This document shows positions 45,329 to 54,150 of a stretch of 64,000 nucleotides of DNA, piece by piece. Position 1 is the stretch's first letter. The number at the start of each line of letters is the position of its first letter. The notes beneath the pieces were generated by a model that was given only the letters and a program-made list of their open reading frames with translations, had not been told where the DNA came from and did no database searches. A program made the position numbers and the translations under genes. Source of the stretch: SABY01 sp964593705 (GTDB taxonomy: Bacteria > Bacteroidota > Bacteroidia > Bacteroidales > 4484-276); contig CAZQIV010000012.1 of NCBI GenBank assembly GCA_964593705.1, forward strand, positions 15,920 through 79,919, written 5' to 3'.

Positions 45329-46522
45329 CTAATAGAGTAATCCAATCATCCACAAAGGAATTGCATTTGCAACCGGATATTCGATATTGTCTTTTACAAT
45401 GAAGGCGTTTTGAAGTCCGGCAATTTGTTTAGTCCCTTTGCCTGAGCCTCCAACTTCAAATTTCAATTCATTATCAATTTCAAAATCGGTGGTTTTGGGT
45501 TGGGTAAGCGAATGTGAAACATTTAACTGACTAAAAGCAAATGTTTCGCGAACAGCGCCAATTGAAGGTTTTTCAGTAGCCAAAGCAAACATAAGATTCG
45601 TGTTGTTGAGAAAAATCTTTTCGGGCTTTTGAAGCGTGGCAATACTGTTTCCTGAGGGGTAAAGCAACTTGACTAACCGGGCTTCTTCGAGAAAGTAAAG
45701 ATAATTGCCAATTGAATTTCTGTGTATGCCACTTTTTTCCGATAGCTTTATCAGGTTGGGCTTAAAGGGAACCTGACCGGCAATAATGTGCAAGAGCTGC
45801 AACATTTTCCTGGCATTACGAATGTCGAAACCTTTGATTTCTGCCATATCATATTCTACTATTAATCGTGCCAATTGTCGAAGGCGCTGGAAATAACCTT
45901 GTAAGTCCTCATTTGCAAAGGGATAATAACCAAATTTTAAATATGCTTCAAAATGGGATAAAGGCCTGAATTGTTCAGGAAATAAACCCCGAATACTTTC
46001 TCTATTTTGGGTAATTTGTTGTAAACTTAAAAGCGGAGGATTACCTAATTCGTTCATGAGCAAATACTCGCGGTACGACATACCATGAAGCTCATACATT
46101 AATGCACGACGGCTCAGGTCTCCCTCTTGCCGTGAAATATCGATGATTGATGATCCTGTGAAAATAATCTGAAGATCGCTGTATCGGTCGTAGAGTATCT
46201 TGATCTCCCTTGCCCACTGTGGGTATTTATGCACCTCGTCAAGTACAAGCAGCTTCCCGCCCTGTTGGTAAAAATCCTGTCCGGTATCAACCAACGTGTT
46301 CGACAGGAAGTAAAGATCGTCTAATGTGAAATATGCTGCTTTGGAAGCCGGCAATCCCAATTGGTGGAGCCATTGCAGGAGCAGCGTAGTTTTTCCGGTT
46401 CCACGGGCACCTTTTATTCCTGTCAACTGATTGTTTGGATTTATCAGTTCAAACAGGTAACGTTTGAATTTCATCTGAACTTTTTGTACCAGGCGATCTG
46501 AATTCTCGAGTAGTTCTGTCAT
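45329..46522 (-). CDS. AAA_14/DUF4143 family ATPase
   Basis: A 397-residue protein. The N-terminal ATPase has Walker A GARGTGKTT (38-46) and Walker B LLVLDEVH (about 91-98), followed by IIFTGSSIIDISRQEGDLSRR (sensor region, about 135-155). A winged-helix segment (about 262-300, LSEKSGIHRNSIGNYLYFLE) precedes the C-terminal DUF4143 part with EIDNELKFEVGGSGKGTKQI, which keeps a restriction-endonuclease-like E-x-K pattern. Such genes are abundant accessory genes in Bacteroidota with unknown function, possibly NTPase-nuclease switches. Two palindromes overlap and precede its start codon, suggesting autoregulation. It is bounded by family C repeats. Confidence 0.88.
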   Translation of the reverse strand: MTELLENSDRLVQKVQMKFKRYLFELINPNNQLTGIKGARGTGKTTLLLQWLHQLGLPASKAAYFTLDDLYFLSNTLVDTGQDFYQQGGKLLVLDEVHKYPQWAREIKILYDRYSDLQIIFTGSSIIDISRQEGDLSRRALMYELHGMSYREYLLMNELGNPPLLSLQQITQNRESIRGLFPEQFRPLSHFEAYLKFGYYPFANEDLQGYFQRLRQLARLIVEYDMAEIKGFDIRNARKMLQLLHIIAGQVPFKPNLIKLSEKSGIHRNSIGNYLYFLEEARLVKLLYPSGNSIATLQKPEKIFLNNTNLMFALATEKPSIGAVRETFAFSQLNVSHSLTQPKTTDFEIDNELKFEVGGSGKGTKQIAGLQNAFIVKDNIEYPVANAIPLWMIGLLY

Positions 46523-46573
46523 TGCACATCAATTTGTGCAAAAATAATAATTATTGCACATCCGAATGTGCAA
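46522..46573 (-). promoter_or_regulatory. twin palindromic operator-like sites at the ATPase start
   Basis: TTGCACA...TGTGCAA at 46522-46541 and TTGCACATCCGAATGTGCAA at 46554-46573. Each is a 20-nt dyad; centres are 32 bp apart, three helical turns. The first overlaps the ATG of the AAA_14 gene. They could bind a dimeric repressor, possibly the winged-helix part of the ATPase itself. Confidence 0.65.
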
Positions 46574-46612
46574 AACGGACTTTTTATTTTGAATAATTAA
46601 GTGTCAATATCT

Positions 46613-46652
46613 GATGACGAAATAGGGTTTTGGGCTTGCGAAAGTGGTTTTT
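46613..46652 (+). repeat. direct repeat family C, copy 2 (partial)
   Basis: GATGACGAAATAGGGTTTTG and GGCTTGCGAAAGTGGTTTTT; the first 25 bp of the repeat are missing. Directly after it, a plus-strand frame at 46657-46756 reads PLIENEFEAGIAISLWNSQG and ends with a basic tail and TAA. It looks like the 3' end of a lost gene. Confidence 0.75.
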
Positions 46653-46780
46653 TACCATTGATTGAAAATGAATTTGAAGCTGGTATTGCGATAAGTTTAT
46701 GGAATAGTCAAGGTAGATTCGGTAAGAAACGCATGGAAAATAAAGGAAAGATTTAATAAGGAAACTTTGGCTTTTGTGCT

Positions 46781-47398
46781 TTAAAACCTGCGGGGTTCAA
46801 ATGAACTGTCATTTACAATAGAAGCACTGTTGCCGGTTGCACGAATGGCAAATAGTCCTTTGTTGATGGCCATGGTGCGGCTGCCCCCTGTAACTTTAAT
46901 ATAGGCCATAGCACCAATAATATGTTTATCTTTAAATTCGGGCATCCAGATTTTGGCATTTTTAAGTTTGGAAACAAATTTTTTCACATCATTTGGCCGG
47001 AGGGTAGTTTTTACCTCAATAATTACTATGGTTTCTCCATCTATGGCAATTATATCAAATTCGAAGTTTGTGCCCTGGTAATTGCCGTCAACATTGGTGT
47101 GGGTTCGTTGCACTTTTATGCCACGTTCGTTTAGCAGCCTTATCATATCTCCTTCAACTAGCGATTCGACTAATTTGCCCCAGTGCGAAGAAAATAAGTA
47201 AGTAAGCTCTTTGATTTTTTTGTCTGTCTCTTTAAATTTTTCGGTGAGTACCCTTTCGGATTCCTGAAATTTTTTATCTGATTCTTTAAATTGTCTATCA
47301 GTCTCCCGAAACAACTTCCAAATTTCTTCTGCATTTAACGGCGTTCCGTAATTTGCCTGGGGTTCGTTAACTTGTGGTGTTTCGTCCGGCTTTTTCAT
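46781..47398 (-). CDS. coiled-coil PD-(D/E)XK nuclease-like protein (DUF3782-like)
   Basis: The start is ATG 47398 (MKKPDETPQV, 205 residues); TTG upstream at 47416 is less likely. A charged coiled coil (about 25-68) with repeats of FKESDKKFQESE and FKETDKKIKE precedes a PD-(D/E)XK-type core: FEFDIIAIDGETIVIIEVK with Asp115 and the E128-x-K130 pair. KVQRTHTNVDG is the preceding strand. Proteins of this architecture are common in Bacteroidota and cyanobacteria and are thought to be nucleases or nuclease-derived binders. No methyltransferase or target-recognition gene is adjacent, so this is not an evident restriction system. Confidence 0.8.
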   Translation of the reverse strand: MKKPDETPQVNEPQANYGTPLNAEEIWKLFRETDRQFKESDKKFQESERVLTEKFKETDKKIKELTYLFSSHWGKLVESLVEGDMIRLLNERGIKVQRTHTNVDGNYQGTNFEFDIIAIDGETIVIIEVKTTLRPNDVKKFVSKLKNAKIWMPEFKDKHIIGAMAYIKVTGGSRTMAINKGLFAIRATGNSASIVNDSSFEPRRF

Positions 47399-47444
47399 AG
47401 TCAAGAAAGTTTGCACAAAGTTACATTATTTTCTTTGAATTTTT

Positions 47445-47508
47445 AAGCATGTCCAAACCGCCTTATTCGATGACGAAATGGGGGTTTGAGCGTGCGAAAG
47501 TAGTTTTC
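47445..47508 (+). repeat. direct repeat family C, copy 3
   Basis: AAGCATGTCCAAACCGCC, then ATGACGAAATGGGGGTTTGA and GCGTGCGAAAGTAGTTTT. It differs from copy 1 at a few positions only and has the same orientation. Confidence 0.9.
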
Positions 47509-47538
47509 AGCATTTATGGAATTTTTCAGTTTTTCATA

Positions 47539-48561
47539 TCAAAATCCATCTTCATCCCTCAGGCATCTTATCGAGTATGCATATTCTTTGTAGCCTTCGG
47601 TGGTGCGAATAAGTGCTTTACTATCGGTGGTTAATATTCTGGCCCAGGCAAGATTTGAATCAACAGGTGTAGATGACCACCAATAAGCTCGCTGGCCAAG
47701 CATTAAAAAGGTATTTGTATCTAATTTGTATCCCCCCGGGTAAGCACTAAATCCTGTGGCGTTGTCGGCCCCAATATTTGGAATATCCCACCTTGGATGA
47801 GCGTGGGGTACGGTAATTTCACTCTTTAAGCTGCCACCAATATCTGATGCTATACCTAAAAAATCGGATAGAATTTTCCATTCATCATTTGAAGGGACAT
47901 GCCATCCATTAGGGCAAAGGCCATTTTCGTTGGCAACAGCCGGCCAGTCGTAAAGTACACCATAGGATTGCCACAGCAAAGAATCATTGTCGTAATATGC
48001 ATAAGTGCCTTCGGGTGTAGGGATTTTTCTGTTTTTATCTATATTTATTTCAATGCCATTTTTGTACCTGCTTGTTTTAAGATTTTCTTTCATCCAACAT
48101 TGATCTCCAACCAAAATAGTATTGTATGTATTTCCATCTATGTCAGAAATTTCCGGGGTGTCAGGGCATGGAATATTCAATCCCAGGGTAGCGAATTGCC
48201 TGGTTTTGCCAAAAGCAGTACCTTGAGTATTGCTTGCAAACGAACGCAAATAATAAGTTTTGCTGTGGGTTAAGCCCGAGAGTTCAGCGGAGAAAACACC
48301 CGTTCCTGTGCCACAGATTATTGTACTATCGTTAATGCCAGGGTCTTGGCTCAAGCCAAAGAAAAAGCCCCGAAGAATAATTGCAGAACCTCCAGTGTCA
48401 ATCACTGACCCACTTATTATTGCTTTGGTTCCGTAGCTATATTCAGGAATTTCAGTAACCACTTCCGGTATATCATTCAATGGCTCAACTTTGTCATCTT
48501 CACAAGCCAAAACAAATAATAAACATATACTTAAAAATAGAAATATTTTCTTGGTTTTCAT
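47539..48561 (-). CDS. FISUMP-domain lipoprotein
   Basis: A 340-residue protein with a lipoprotein signal (FLSICLLFVLAC, lipid Cys at 20), a fibronectin-like domain (about 35-125, YYLRSFASNTQGTAFGKTRQF) and one FISUMP domain (about 135-335). FISUMP marks include DGNTYNTILVGDQCWMKENL, YGVLYDWPAV, LCPNGWHVPSNDEWKIL, FSAYPGG, YWWSSTP and YSIRCLRD. This fold is a C-type-lectin-like (sulfatase-modifying-factor-like) domain of unknown ligand on the cell surface of Fibrobacter and Bacteroidota. It is the shorter relative of the next gene (48753-50705), with the multi-hairpin element between them. Confidence 0.88.
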   Translation of the reverse strand: MKTKKIFLFLSICLLFVLACEDDKVEPLNDIPEVVTEIPEYSYGTKAIISGSVIDTGGSAIILRGFFFGLSQDPGINDSTIICGTGTGVFSAELSGLTHSKTYYLRSFASNTQGTAFGKTRQFATLGLNIPCPDTPEISDIDGNTYNTILVGDQCWMKENLKTSRYKNGIEINIDKNRKIPTPEGTYAYYDNDSLLWQSYGVLYDWPAVANENGLCPNGWHVPSNDEWKILSDFLGIASDIGGSLKSEITVPHAHPRWDIPNIGADNATGFSAYPGGYKLDTNTFLMLGQRAYWWSSTPVDSNLAWARILTTDSKALIRTTEGYKEYAYSIRCLRDEDGF

Positions 48562-48573
48562 ATTGTTACTTTT

Positions 48574-48741
48574 TTAACCTGATTAATTCACAAATTCAAT
48601 GAATTTGTGAATTAATCACCGAAGGCCGAAAATATTTATTTTAAATATTTTCGAGGGTTAACCCTCGAATTTCCTTTGGAAATTCGGCTCTGTCGGCTTT
48701 TTAGCCGACAGAGTGAAAAATTCATGAATTTTTCAGGTTAA
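48574..48741. repeat. 168-bp block of nested perfect hairpins
   Basis: An outer 9-bp stem TTAACCTGA (48574-48582) / TCAGGTTAA (48733-48741) encloses six hairpins. These are: 18-bp arms 48581-48598/48600-48617; 12-bp arms 48627-48638/48642-48653; a 16-nt palindrome 48652-48667; 9-bp arms 48666-48674/48678-48686; 11-bp arms 48688-48698/48703-48713; and a 22-nt palindrome 48714-48735. Almost every base is paired. It lies between the start of one FISUMP gene and the end of the other. Confidence 0.9.
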
Positions 48742-48752
48742 ACTTGAAAATC

Positions 48753-50705
48753 CTAAAAGTCGTTTTTAATACATCTTATCGACAATCCGTTTTCTTTTGA
48801 GGCATAGGCTTTTTCGGCTATTCCATTTTCACTGCTGAGGATTCTAATCCAGGCAGAGTTTTGCAGAACTACATCAGAACTCCACCATTGACATAAGGAG
48901 CCAATATCTTTAAAATAGCCAAAATGGATTCGGAAACCCCCCGGATAACCTGAGAAAAAGCTTTGGTCGCTTGCTTCGGCATTGGGCATTATCCAACGTG
49001 GATGTTGGTCGGGTACTGTATGCTTGCTTTTCATTTTACCACCGGCAACTTCTTCTCCCCCCAGATAATATGTTAGTATTTGCCATTCATCATTTTCAGG
49101 AAGATGCCATCCTTGTGGACAGGCTGACAATGCTGCCGGCCAGTTGTAGAGCGTACCGTAATTTATATAATTTGCACGATTTATCGCCTCTTGCAAAATT
49201 GTGCTGTCATATCCATACACATAATATCTTGTCCCGGAGCTACTACCATTTTCCGGTTTGTGAACAGCTGGTAACCAGGCAAGATTTTGTCGCATCCAGC
49301 ATTGATTGCCTATCAAAACAGTTTCGTAAGTGTTTCCATCACGCGAATCGGTAAATGAAGGTAAACCCGGACAAGGAGGGTAGTTGTTATCATCGGTAGT
49401 GAATATAAGTTGATATCCGTAAGATATGCCTGCTGAGTTTACTGCATAAGCACGAGCATAATATGTTGTAATCTCATCAAGATTATTAATTTCAACAGAA
49501 AAATGAATTTGATTTCCTTCGGATGTTTTCAAATTATCGGAGACAGTTGGATATGGGTTTGTACTCCAGGCTACGCCACTTTCAGTAATCGAAGCTCCCC
49601 CTGAACTAACAATTTCACCTTCGATAAGCGCTGTGAATGCCGAAATATTGGATACGTTTAAGGTATTCACAGTGGGCACACTTACATCTCCATCGCGAAT
49701 GCAACGAACTGAAAATCCACTTTCATTAGGGTAATTATTAATTGTAGCCATTCCCGAACTATTTTGAAGCAAAAAGTACAGTCCCTCGGTATCATTTGCA
49801 GGAGTGGCCGACCACCAGACACCACTATTTCCCTGCCCGGAAAAATCTTCATTAATTTGTTTGCCACCGGGCAAGCCTCTAAAACCGGTTTCATTGCTGG
49901 CATCTACGTTCAACGCTGTCCAGCGTGGGTGGGGATAAGGCTGGGTTAATGTACTTTTAAGTTTGCCTCCGGGGTTTTCACCGAGATAAGTTGTTAAATT
50001 CTTCCATTCGTTTGATGAAGGCAGATGCCATCCGTCGGGACATGCTGACTGGGCAGCCGTAAAATTGTATAATGCCCCGTAAGCAAGGTACAATGAAGAT
50101 ATAAAATCCTCCTGATTTTGTAAATCATACAAACCGAATACATAATATCTTGCCGAAATATTTGATAAATTATTTGGAGTATGTAATTCCGGAAGGTATA
50201 GCAAATTTTGTTGAAGCCAGCATTGACTTCCAATTTTTACTGTAGTATAGGTGCGTTGGTCTCTTGTATCAATAATCGATGCCATGCCGGGGCAGGGTGT
50301 TCCTCCATAAGGGGATCCACCATTCGTCTCTATTGTTACAAATTCCATATCTTCGCCATATCCTGTTCCATCGCTGTTAGTAGCAAAGGCCCGAACATAA
50401 TAGAGTTGACCGGAAGATAAATCAAAAATTTCGGATGTAAATAAATAATCCTCTGATTTACTCTCCGAAAAGCCAAGATTGTTTTGGAGGGTAGCAGATT
50501 TTTCTGCACTCCATACCAGTCCTCTCGATAAAATGCCCTGACCTTCATCATTGATAATTTCTCCTCCACCTACCGCATCGGTTGCAGTAATTTCTGATAC
50601 GGGCATGGTTGAAAGACCCGGTGTTTTTTTATCTTTTTTGCAATTTGCCAGCAAAAGCAGTAGCATTATTCCGAAAGTGTAGATGATAAAATTTGAGTAC
50701 TTCAT
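48753..50705 (-). CDS. lipoprotein with two FISUMP domains
   Basis: A 650-residue protein with a lipoprotein signal (FGIMLLLLLANC, lipid Cys at 22). Order: fibronectin-like domain (about 35-125), FISUMP 1 (about 140-340; QRTYTTVKIGSQCWLQQNLL, DGWHLPSSNEWKNL, VWWSATP, GFSVRCIRDGD), second fibronectin-like domain (about 345-435), FISUMP 2 (about 445-650; GNTYETVLIGNQCWMRQNLA, GWHLPENDEWQIL, LSIRCIKNDF). Probably exposed on the cell surface; the ligand is unknown. It looks like a domain-duplicated relative of the 340-residue protein at 47539-48561. Confidence 0.88.
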   Translation of the reverse strand: MKYSNFIIYTFGIMLLLLLANCKKDKKTPGLSTMPVSEITATDAVGGGEIINDEGQGILSRGLVWSAEKSATLQNNLGFSESKSEDYLFTSEIFDLSSGQLYYVRAFATNSDGTGYGEDMEFVTIETNGGSPYGGTPCPGMASIIDTRDQRTYTTVKIGSQCWLQQNLLYLPELHTPNNLSNISARYYVFGLYDLQNQEDFISSLYLAYGALYNFTAAQSACPDGWHLPSSNEWKNLTTYLGENPGGKLKSTLTQPYPHPRWTALNVDASNETGFRGLPGGKQINEDFSGQGNSGVWWSATPANDTEGLYFLLQNSSGMATINNYPNESGFSVRCIRDGDVSVPTVNTLNVSNISAFTALIEGEIVSSGGASITESGVAWSTNPYPTVSDNLKTSEGNQIHFSVEINNLDEITTYYARAYAVNSAGISYGYQLIFTTDDNNYPPCPGLPSFTDSRDGNTYETVLIGNQCWMRQNLAWLPAVHKPENGSSSGTRYYVYGYDSTILQEAINRANYINYGTLYNWPAALSACPQGWHLPENDEWQILTYYLGGEEVAGGKMKSKHTVPDQHPRWIMPNAEASDQSFFSGYPGGFRIHFGYFKDIGSLCQWWSSDVVLQNSAWIRILSSENGIAEKAYASKENGLSIRCIKNDF

Positions 50706-50760
50706 TTTTATTTCATTTTAGTAAGGAACAAAATTAAAATATAATTTCACCTTTTTGAGG

Positions 50761-50826
50761 GCAAGCATGTCGAAACGGCCTTATGCGATGACGAAATGGG
50801 GTTTTGAGCGTGCGAAAGTGGTTTTT
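50761..50826 (+). repeat. direct repeat family C, copy 4
   Basis: GCAAGCATGTCGAAACGGCC, TTATGCGATGACGAAATGGG and GCGTGCGAAAGTGGTTTTT. It is nearly identical to copy 1 and closes the minus-strand block, just before the divergent sensor kinase gene. Confidence 0.9.
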
Positions 50827-50891
50827 CGTGTGATGACTTACCCTGATTTTGGCAGTGTTTTAATTGTTTTGTTTGTAGCTTTGTGCGAATT

Positions 50892-53800
50892 ATGGTAAAA
50901 GTCGAAGGATTTAGGCGTGTTGTTTTTTTAGTTTTTTTATTCCTGGTTTTATTCGGGATGCAGAACCATGCCCAACAAGTGGAGCATTATTCAAGCTCGG
51001 ATGGCCTGGCGCACAAGCATGTGAAATCAATTTATCAGGACTCGAAAGGCTACCTTTGGATTGGCACCTGGGATGGCCTGAGTAAATTTGATGGCGAAAA
51101 TTTTACCATATTTCAACAAAAGCCGGATGATACAAGTTCAATTATTGGTAGTCAAATAGAAATGATTACCGGGGACAGCTCGGGGAATGTATGGGCTGTT
51201 TCGCACCAGGGAATCATGAAGTATTCCGAAAGGGAGAATGCTTTTCAAAGGGTCTATTTGAGAGAAGACTATAAGGAACCCTTAAAATTCCCATTGACTG
51301 GCAGGATAATGGCTTTCGATTTTAACGGAAATGGGTGGTTTGTGGATAAGCTTGGATTAATCTCCTTTAGTACCGATTTGAACGACATCCATTATATTGA
51401 TATGAGCGAATTGCACCAAAATCGGAACAAATGGGAAATTGCCATTGTGCCTGATAGTTCAGGCTTGTGGTTGTCATCGAGGGGGGGCTTGTTTCATTTT
51501 ACCTACACTTATCTCGAAACTACGGAAGTGCTTGAAATATCTGCCTCAGATTCCAGCTACCACTTTCCGGGAAATGCAAATCCAGATAATGCTATTAAAT
51601 GTATTAAAATATCTACCGGAGATTTTGTCATTAGGAGTGCCCCAAATGATATTTATATTACTGATAAAGCTTCAGGGGTATTGCAGCCCATTGACCTTCC
51701 GCCTGTAAAAGGCTCATTAATGGAATATCAAAATGTAGATATTCAGGCAGAAATTACTCCCGGAAAATTGGCTTTCAGTACCAATAATTATGGCATCCTG
51801 ATTTATAATTTAATTTCAAAACAATTCGAATTCGATCATCCCATTCAACAATTCACACAGCATCAAACCACCTATGTTGTTTATCCCGACCGGCAGCACA
51901 ATATTTGGGTAGGAGGTCTTGACGGATTGTATAAATACACCGAGCCGCAACTGAATTTTGATTCCTGGTTGTACGAACCTGGGGTCGAAAAATCTATACA
52001 ATGGGCTTCGGTATCATCGATTTACACCGAAAATAATAAGCTCTGGATTGCTTCAACGGGTGGTAGGGTTGACCAGATAAACCTTGAAACAAACCAAGTG
52101 AATCATCTCGAAATGCCTGAAAAATACCACAAACTTACCCGTGGGGTAAATGCTTTTCAAATATTTGGCCTCGATAGCAACAGGCTCCTGATCAATTACG
52201 ATTCCGTGCTTTTTGTTTATCATATTTCTTCCAATCGCTTTACCCTTGTCGGCACAGTTGATTATCATATTTATAAAATTTATAAAGATCGTGAAGGAGC
52301 TATTTGGGTATCAGATACCCAGAACTTGTTTTATTTGGCATTAAAAAAGGATTCAATTTCATTGGTGAAATCATATTTTATTGAGGATCATTTCAGGGAT
52401 ATGATACAAACAAAAAATGGTTCTTTCTATTTGGCAACTGGAAAAGGATTAGTCAACTTCGATAAAGCGCAGTTTAAAGTATTAGAAACCTTTGTCCCAC
52501 CTGGTAGCGAAACTTCACCCGAGGTTTTTTGTATCCACGAGGCCTCCGATGGAATGTTGTGGCTTGGCACTATCCACAACGGCATTTATTGTTTCGATCC
52601 CAAAACCGAAGAGTTTACCAGGCATTTCGATAACAAGGACGGGCTGATCGACAATTCGGTGAATGTGATTTTTGGTGATGATAATGGCTACCTCTGGATG
52701 AGTACCTGGAAAGGAATTGCCCGATTTGACCCAATCAACGAAACCTTTAAAAATTACAGTACTGCAAACGGATTGCCTTTCCCAGAGTTTAATACAGGCG
52801 CTTATTGTCAGGATCAGGCGGGGAATTATTATTTTGGAGGTATTGGAGGAGTTATCAGGTTTCATCATGAAATTTTTGTGAATTTTGATATTGATTTTAC
52901 ACCCCAAATTACCTCGGTAATTGGCAACGGCCAACTAATTAAATTGGATTATCCCCTAAGGGCAAACGAAATGCTAAATGTTCCCTACGATCAAAATTCC
53001 TTGAATATTTTTTTTAATGCTTTCGACTTTAGAAATTCAAATGAGCGGATTTATCGCTATAGGCTCAATGGCTTCGACCACGACTGGAAAAATGCTACCG
53101 GCACTAATAAGATTGCGAGATACAATGCACTAAATCCGGATATTTATAACTTTGAACTGCAATCGACCTACAAGGGCTGGGATTGGGATGACAACACTGT
53201 AAAATATTTAATCAGGGTAAAAAGTCCCCCGGTTTTTCAGCAGCAGGGTTTCCAGGTTTTGTTGCTTTTTCTGATGGGCTTGCTTTTATTATCGGTTGTT
53301 TTTCTCAGGTTAAGAAATAAGAGCCTGCGTAAAGAAATTATCATTTCAAACCTTGAGTGCGAATCGAACAAATCGCGGTTAAATTACCTTAAGAGCCAGA
53401 TGAACCCCCATTTTTATTTCAATACCCTGAATGCTATTAATAGTTTTATTTTGAATAATGATACCCGCTCGGCAAACAAATACCTAACGAAATTTGCAAG
53501 GCTTATGCGCGAGATCCTTGAGAACTCTCAAAAAGATTTTGTTACGATTGATGAGGAGAAAAATATGCTCGAGAATTACGTTTTCTTGCAAGAGCTTCGC
53601 TTCCCCGATACCTTCAACTATAGCATAACTGCCGAAGATCAGGTGAAGTCGAAAAGCATACCCCCCATGCTTATACAGCCTTTTGTAGAGAATGCCATCG
53701 AATACGCCTTTGCAGAAATGCCATTCAAAGGATTTTTGGAGGTGCAATTCAAATTAAATAACGAAAATATTCTATGTTCGGTTACTGATAACGGAATAGG

Positions 53801-54011
53801 CATCGAAAATTCCAAAGTACTTAAATCCGGGAACATAAGAAAATCAACAGCGATTAAAAACATCAGGCAACGCGTTGAAATGCTCAACAAGGTCTATAAT
53901 ACATCCATAAAATTTGAACTCTCACCGGTGGATATTACAAATGCTCAATTTCCGGGAACAAGGGTTAATATCATTTTACCCCTGTCCATTTATTTGTCCG
54001 ATAAATCCTAA
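50892..54011 (+). CDS. reg_prop/Y_Y_Y sensor histidine kinase (LytS type)
   Basis: The start is ATG 50892 (1039 residues); GTG 50883 is an alternative three codons earlier. Signal peptide about 1-28. The periplasmic part has reg_prop propeller repeats (about 35-650; KSIYQDSKGYLWIGTWDGLSK and VIFGDDNGYLWMSTWKGIAR) and a Y_Y_Y domain (about 690-770; RYRLNGFDHDWKNATG). A transmembrane helix (about 788-808, VLLLFLMGLLLLSVVFL) is followed by His_kinase, SQMNPHFYFNTLNAIN (H840), and HATPase with QPFVENAIEYAF and VTDNGIGIENSK. Such sensors detect periplasmic oligosaccharides or similar ligands. Its LytTR regulator is probably the gene at 55051, separated by 1 kb of repeat DNA. A TAGCTTTG -7-like box lies at 50876-50883. 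Confidence 0.93.
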   Translation: MVKVEGFRRVVFLVFLFLVLFGMQNHAQQVEHYSSSDGLAHKHVKSIYQDSKGYLWIGTWDGLSKFDGENFTIFQQKPDDTSSIIGSQIEMITGDSSGNVWAVSHQGIMKYSERENAFQRVYLREDYKEPLKFPLTGRIMAFDFNGNGWFVDKLGLISFSTDLNDIHYIDMSELHQNRNKWEIAIVPDSSGLWLSSRGGLFHFTYTYLETTEVLEISASDSSYHFPGNANPDNAIKCIKISTGDFVIRSAPNDIYITDKASGVLQPIDLPPVKGSLMEYQNVDIQAEITPGKLAFSTNNYGILIYNLISKQFEFDHPIQQFTQHQTTYVVYPDRQHNIWVGGLDGLYKYTEPQLNFDSWLYEPGVEKSIQWASVSSIYTENNKLWIASTGGRVDQINLETNQVNHLEMPEKYHKLTRGVNAFQIFGLDSNRLLINYDSVLFVYHISSNRFTLVGTVDYHIYKIYKDREGAIWVSDTQNLFYLALKKDSISLVKSYFIEDHFRDMIQTKNGSFYLATGKGLVNFDKAQFKVLETFVPPGSETSPEVFCIHEASDGMLWLGTIHNGIYCFDPKTEEFTRHFDNKDGLIDNSVNVIFGDDNGYLWMSTWKGIARFDPINETFKNYSTANGLPFPEFNTGAYCQDQAGNYYFGGIGGVIRFHHEIFVNFDIDFTPQITSVIGNGQLIKLDYPLRANEMLNVPYDQNSLNIFFNAFDFRNSNERIYRYRLNGFDHDWKNATGTNKIARYNALNPDIYNFELQSTYKGWDWDDNTVKYLIRVKSPPVFQQQGFQVLLLFLMGLLLLSVVFLRLRNKSLRKEIIISNLECESNKSRLNYLKSQMNPHFYFNTLNAINSFILNNDTRSANKYLTKFARLMREILENSQKDFVTIDEEKNMLENYVFLQELRFPDTFNYSITAEDQVKSKSIPPMLIQPFVENAIEYAFAEMPFKGFLEVQFKLNNENILCSVTDNGIGIENSKVLKSGNIRKSTAIKNIRQRVEMLNKVYNTSIKFELSPVDITNAQFPGTRVNIILPLSIYLSDKS

Positions 54012-54019
54012 GCGTTTAT

Positions 54020-54150
54020 AGCAGGCAGTTTTCAGTGGGCAGTGCCGAGCTTCGCTCGAGCATCCTCGAAAAATTACGAAAATTGAAAATTTTCTATTTT
54101 TCGGGATAGGCAGTCTTCAGTGGGCAGTCTTCAGTGGGCAGTCTCCAGTC
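54020..54150. repeat. dispersed palindromic repeat, family D copy 3
   Basis: Tandem GGCAGTCTTCAGTGGGCAG words, the inverted word GTGCCGAGCTTCGCTCGAGC, CTCGAAAAATTACG and CTATTTTTCGGGAT. It matches 6590-6725 and 12825-12945. Confidence 0.75.

Noticed and set aside
46781..47398. Restriction-modification or defence island around the PD-(D/E)XK-like gene
   Set aside because: No methyltransferase, specificity subunit or other defence gene is adjacent; the neighbours are an AAA_14 ATPase and FISUMP lipoproteins.
48574..48741. Integron attC site
   Set aside because: The right border GTTAAAC fits the attC R' core, but the left border TTTTAAC fails RYYYAAC, the stems are perfect rather than bulged, and no integrase is in the window.
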